In this document: piece by piece, positions 4,514 to 5,122 of the stretch
Numbering within the stretch: position 1 is the stretch's first letter
How the letters are laid out: the number at the start of each line of letters is the position of its first letter
NCBI GenBank assembly: GCA_012510335.1
Contig: JAAZIF010000234.1
Coordinates: 1 to 5,122 of the forward strand
Direction: 5' to 3'
Origin: Methanomicrobiales archaeon
GTDB lineage: Archaea; Halobacteriota; Methanomicrobia; Methanomicrobiales; Methanoculleaceae
DNA: 5,122 nucleotides
Position numbers and translations under genes: made by a program
Notes under the pieces: model-generated
Told to the model about the DNA's origin: nothing
Database searches by the model: none
Seen by the model: the letters and a program-made list of their open reading frames with translations, nothing else

Positions 4514-5048
4514 CAAGCACCTTCATACCCTCGCTATCGATCACGACGCGCCCCCCCGGCGGGATCCACGCCCTCCGGCAGGCTGCCCGGACGCCGGCCT
4601 CCTCGGCCTCCTCGGCAGCCTGTCTCCTGCAGAGTCCTGTCGCGATGCCGTTCGCGGCATCCGTGGAGATGGGGCTCCCGAGCCCCGGGCATTCTGAGAC
4701 CAGCAGATCATCGTCCAGGAGCATAAATGGGTATGTCCGGCAGATCCAGGGGCGATGGGCGTATATGGAGCACCTCCCGTCCGAGAGAAAGATGCAGGCA
4801 TCAGCGGTGCGTCTGATGCACCAGGCGAGGGTGTATTCCCCGCCGCCTTCCGCATCGATGAAATCAGGGTAGGGCCCGGCGATCTCGTCCCAGGTCATTC
4901 CTGTCGCAGCCATTATCGCCCGCACCTCGGCCGGGCTCACTATAACGAGGTTCGAGTCTTTCGCCACACACCGGCAGCAGTCGCCGCACCCCCGGCACCT
5001 GAATCCGATGGACGTGATCCTATCCGCAATCTCATCTATTCCGGGCAT
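4506..5048 (-). CDS. YkgJ-family (CxxCxxCC) cysteine-cluster protein
   Basis: A 180-residue soluble protein. FRCRGCGDCCRC (16-27) holds the C-x2-C-x2-CC signature (C18, C21, C24, C25) of the YkgJ/UPF0153 family, with an extra C27. A second half-site comprises C77, C85, C93 and C103, the last two inside GRCSIYAHRPWICRTYPF (91-108), whose C-S-I-Y-x-x-R-P-x-x-C-R-x-Y-P-F form is typical of the family. Further cysteines are C120, C140 and C157. The cluster is expected to bind a metal or an iron-sulfur centre; the biochemical role of the family is not established. The ATG at 5048 is the only possible upstream start, because an in-frame TGA lies 7-9 bases before it. GAGGG at 5062-5066 is rather far upstream for a normal ribosome-binding site. 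It is the first gene of the minus-strand cluster and its stop codon lies inside the TraB gene. Confidence 0.93.
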   Translation of the reverse strand: MPGIDEIADRITSIGFRCRGCGDCCRCVAKDSNLVIVSPAEVRAIMAATGMTWDEIAGPYPDFIDAEGGGEYTLAWCIRRTADACIFLSDGRCSIYAHRPWICRTYPFMLLDDDLLVSECPGLGSPISTDAANGIATGLCRRQAAEEAEEAGVRAACRRAWIPPGGRVVIDSEGMKVLDG

Positions 5049-5075
5049 ACTCGGTCAGAACCCTCAAGTGAACCA

Positions 5076-5092
5076 CCCCGCCATCGGCGGGG
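5076..5092. repeat. Perfect 7-bp GC hairpin in the YkgJ gene leader
   Basis: CCCCGCC (5076-5082) and GGCGGGG (5086-5092) flank the loop ATC. The hairpin lies 28 bases before the ATG at 5048 and would be in or at the start of the 5' leader. No T-run follows on the minus strand, so attenuation of the bacterial kind is not indicated. It resembles the tight hairpin at 1150-1168 in stem length and loop size. Confidence 0.55.
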
Positions 5093-5103
5093 CGGGTCGG
5101 AAG

Positions 5104-5120
5104 TGTATAGTTCGCTATAA
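5104..5120 (-). promoter_or_regulatory. Candidate promoter of the YkgJ-TraB cluster
   Basis: Two TATA-like stretches read on the minus strand as TTATAG (5120-5115) and CTATACA (5110-5104). Either would start transcription near the hairpin at 5076-5092. The pair forms a small dyad: TATAG and CTATA around TTCG at 5106-5119. The window ends here, so upstream BRE context is missing. Confidence 0.4.
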
Positions 5121-5122
5121 TG

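Noticed and set aside
4513..4516. TTG at 4516 as the TraB start
   Set aside because: The adjacent ATG at 4513 is a stronger start, gives the typical N-terminus MAEIRLVGTAHVS, and still overlaps the upstream stop codon as expected for coupling.

Overview
The window reads as chromosomal DNA of a euryarchaeal methanogen, most likely a GC-rich Methanomicrobiales (Methanoculleus-like). The evidence is a fused Fae-Hps enzyme of the archaeal type, a tRNA-Trp(CCA) gene with a bulge-helix-bulge intron carrying a box C/D guide RNA, AT-rich TATA-type promoters in otherwise GC-rich DNA, and oligo-T terminators. The lineage is inferred from gene content and codon style, not from a database search. I see no mobile elements, CRISPR arrays or phage genes.

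Layout. 1-740 (minus): N-terminal 246 codons of an AMP-forming acyl-CoA synthetase that runs off the left edge. 741-830: a short divergent promoter region. 831-983 (plus): tRNA-Trp with a 79-nt intron; the intron has complete C, D', C' and D boxes and two 12-nt guides that match the tRNA's own positions 34 and 39. 984-1299: a gene-free stretch with several strong GC-rich inverted repeats, ending in the promoter of the next gene. 1300-2481 (plus): bifunctional formaldehyde-activating enzyme / 3-hexulose-6-phosphate synthase. 2482-2739: convergent intergenic region with an oligo-T terminator for each side. 2740-3270 (minus): a small nitroreductase-family flavoprotein. 3317-4513 (minus): a TraB/PrgY (TIKI-like) family membrane protein. 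4506-5048 (minus): a YkgJ-type cysteine-cluster protein overlapping the TraB gene by 8 bases. 5049-5122: leader and promoter of this minus-strand cluster.

How the genes relate. Fae-Hps is the most clearly metabolic gene: in archaea lacking the oxidative pentose phosphate pathway, Hps run in reverse releases ribulose 5-phosphate and formaldehyde, and Fae hands the formaldehyde to tetrahydromethanopterin, feeding the methanogenic C1 pool. The YkgJ and TraB genes are almost certainly cotranscribed and translationally coupled. The nitroreductase, 46 bases further on, may read through from them or use its own TATA box, which sits inside an inverted repeat. The most interesting element is the tRNA-Trp intron. 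It is a self-guiding box C/D RNA whose guide duplexes and splicing motif use the same bases, so they cannot form at the same time. Its D' guide is matched to a C at position 39. The inverted-repeat block at 1019-1224 is the main stretch I cannot explain.
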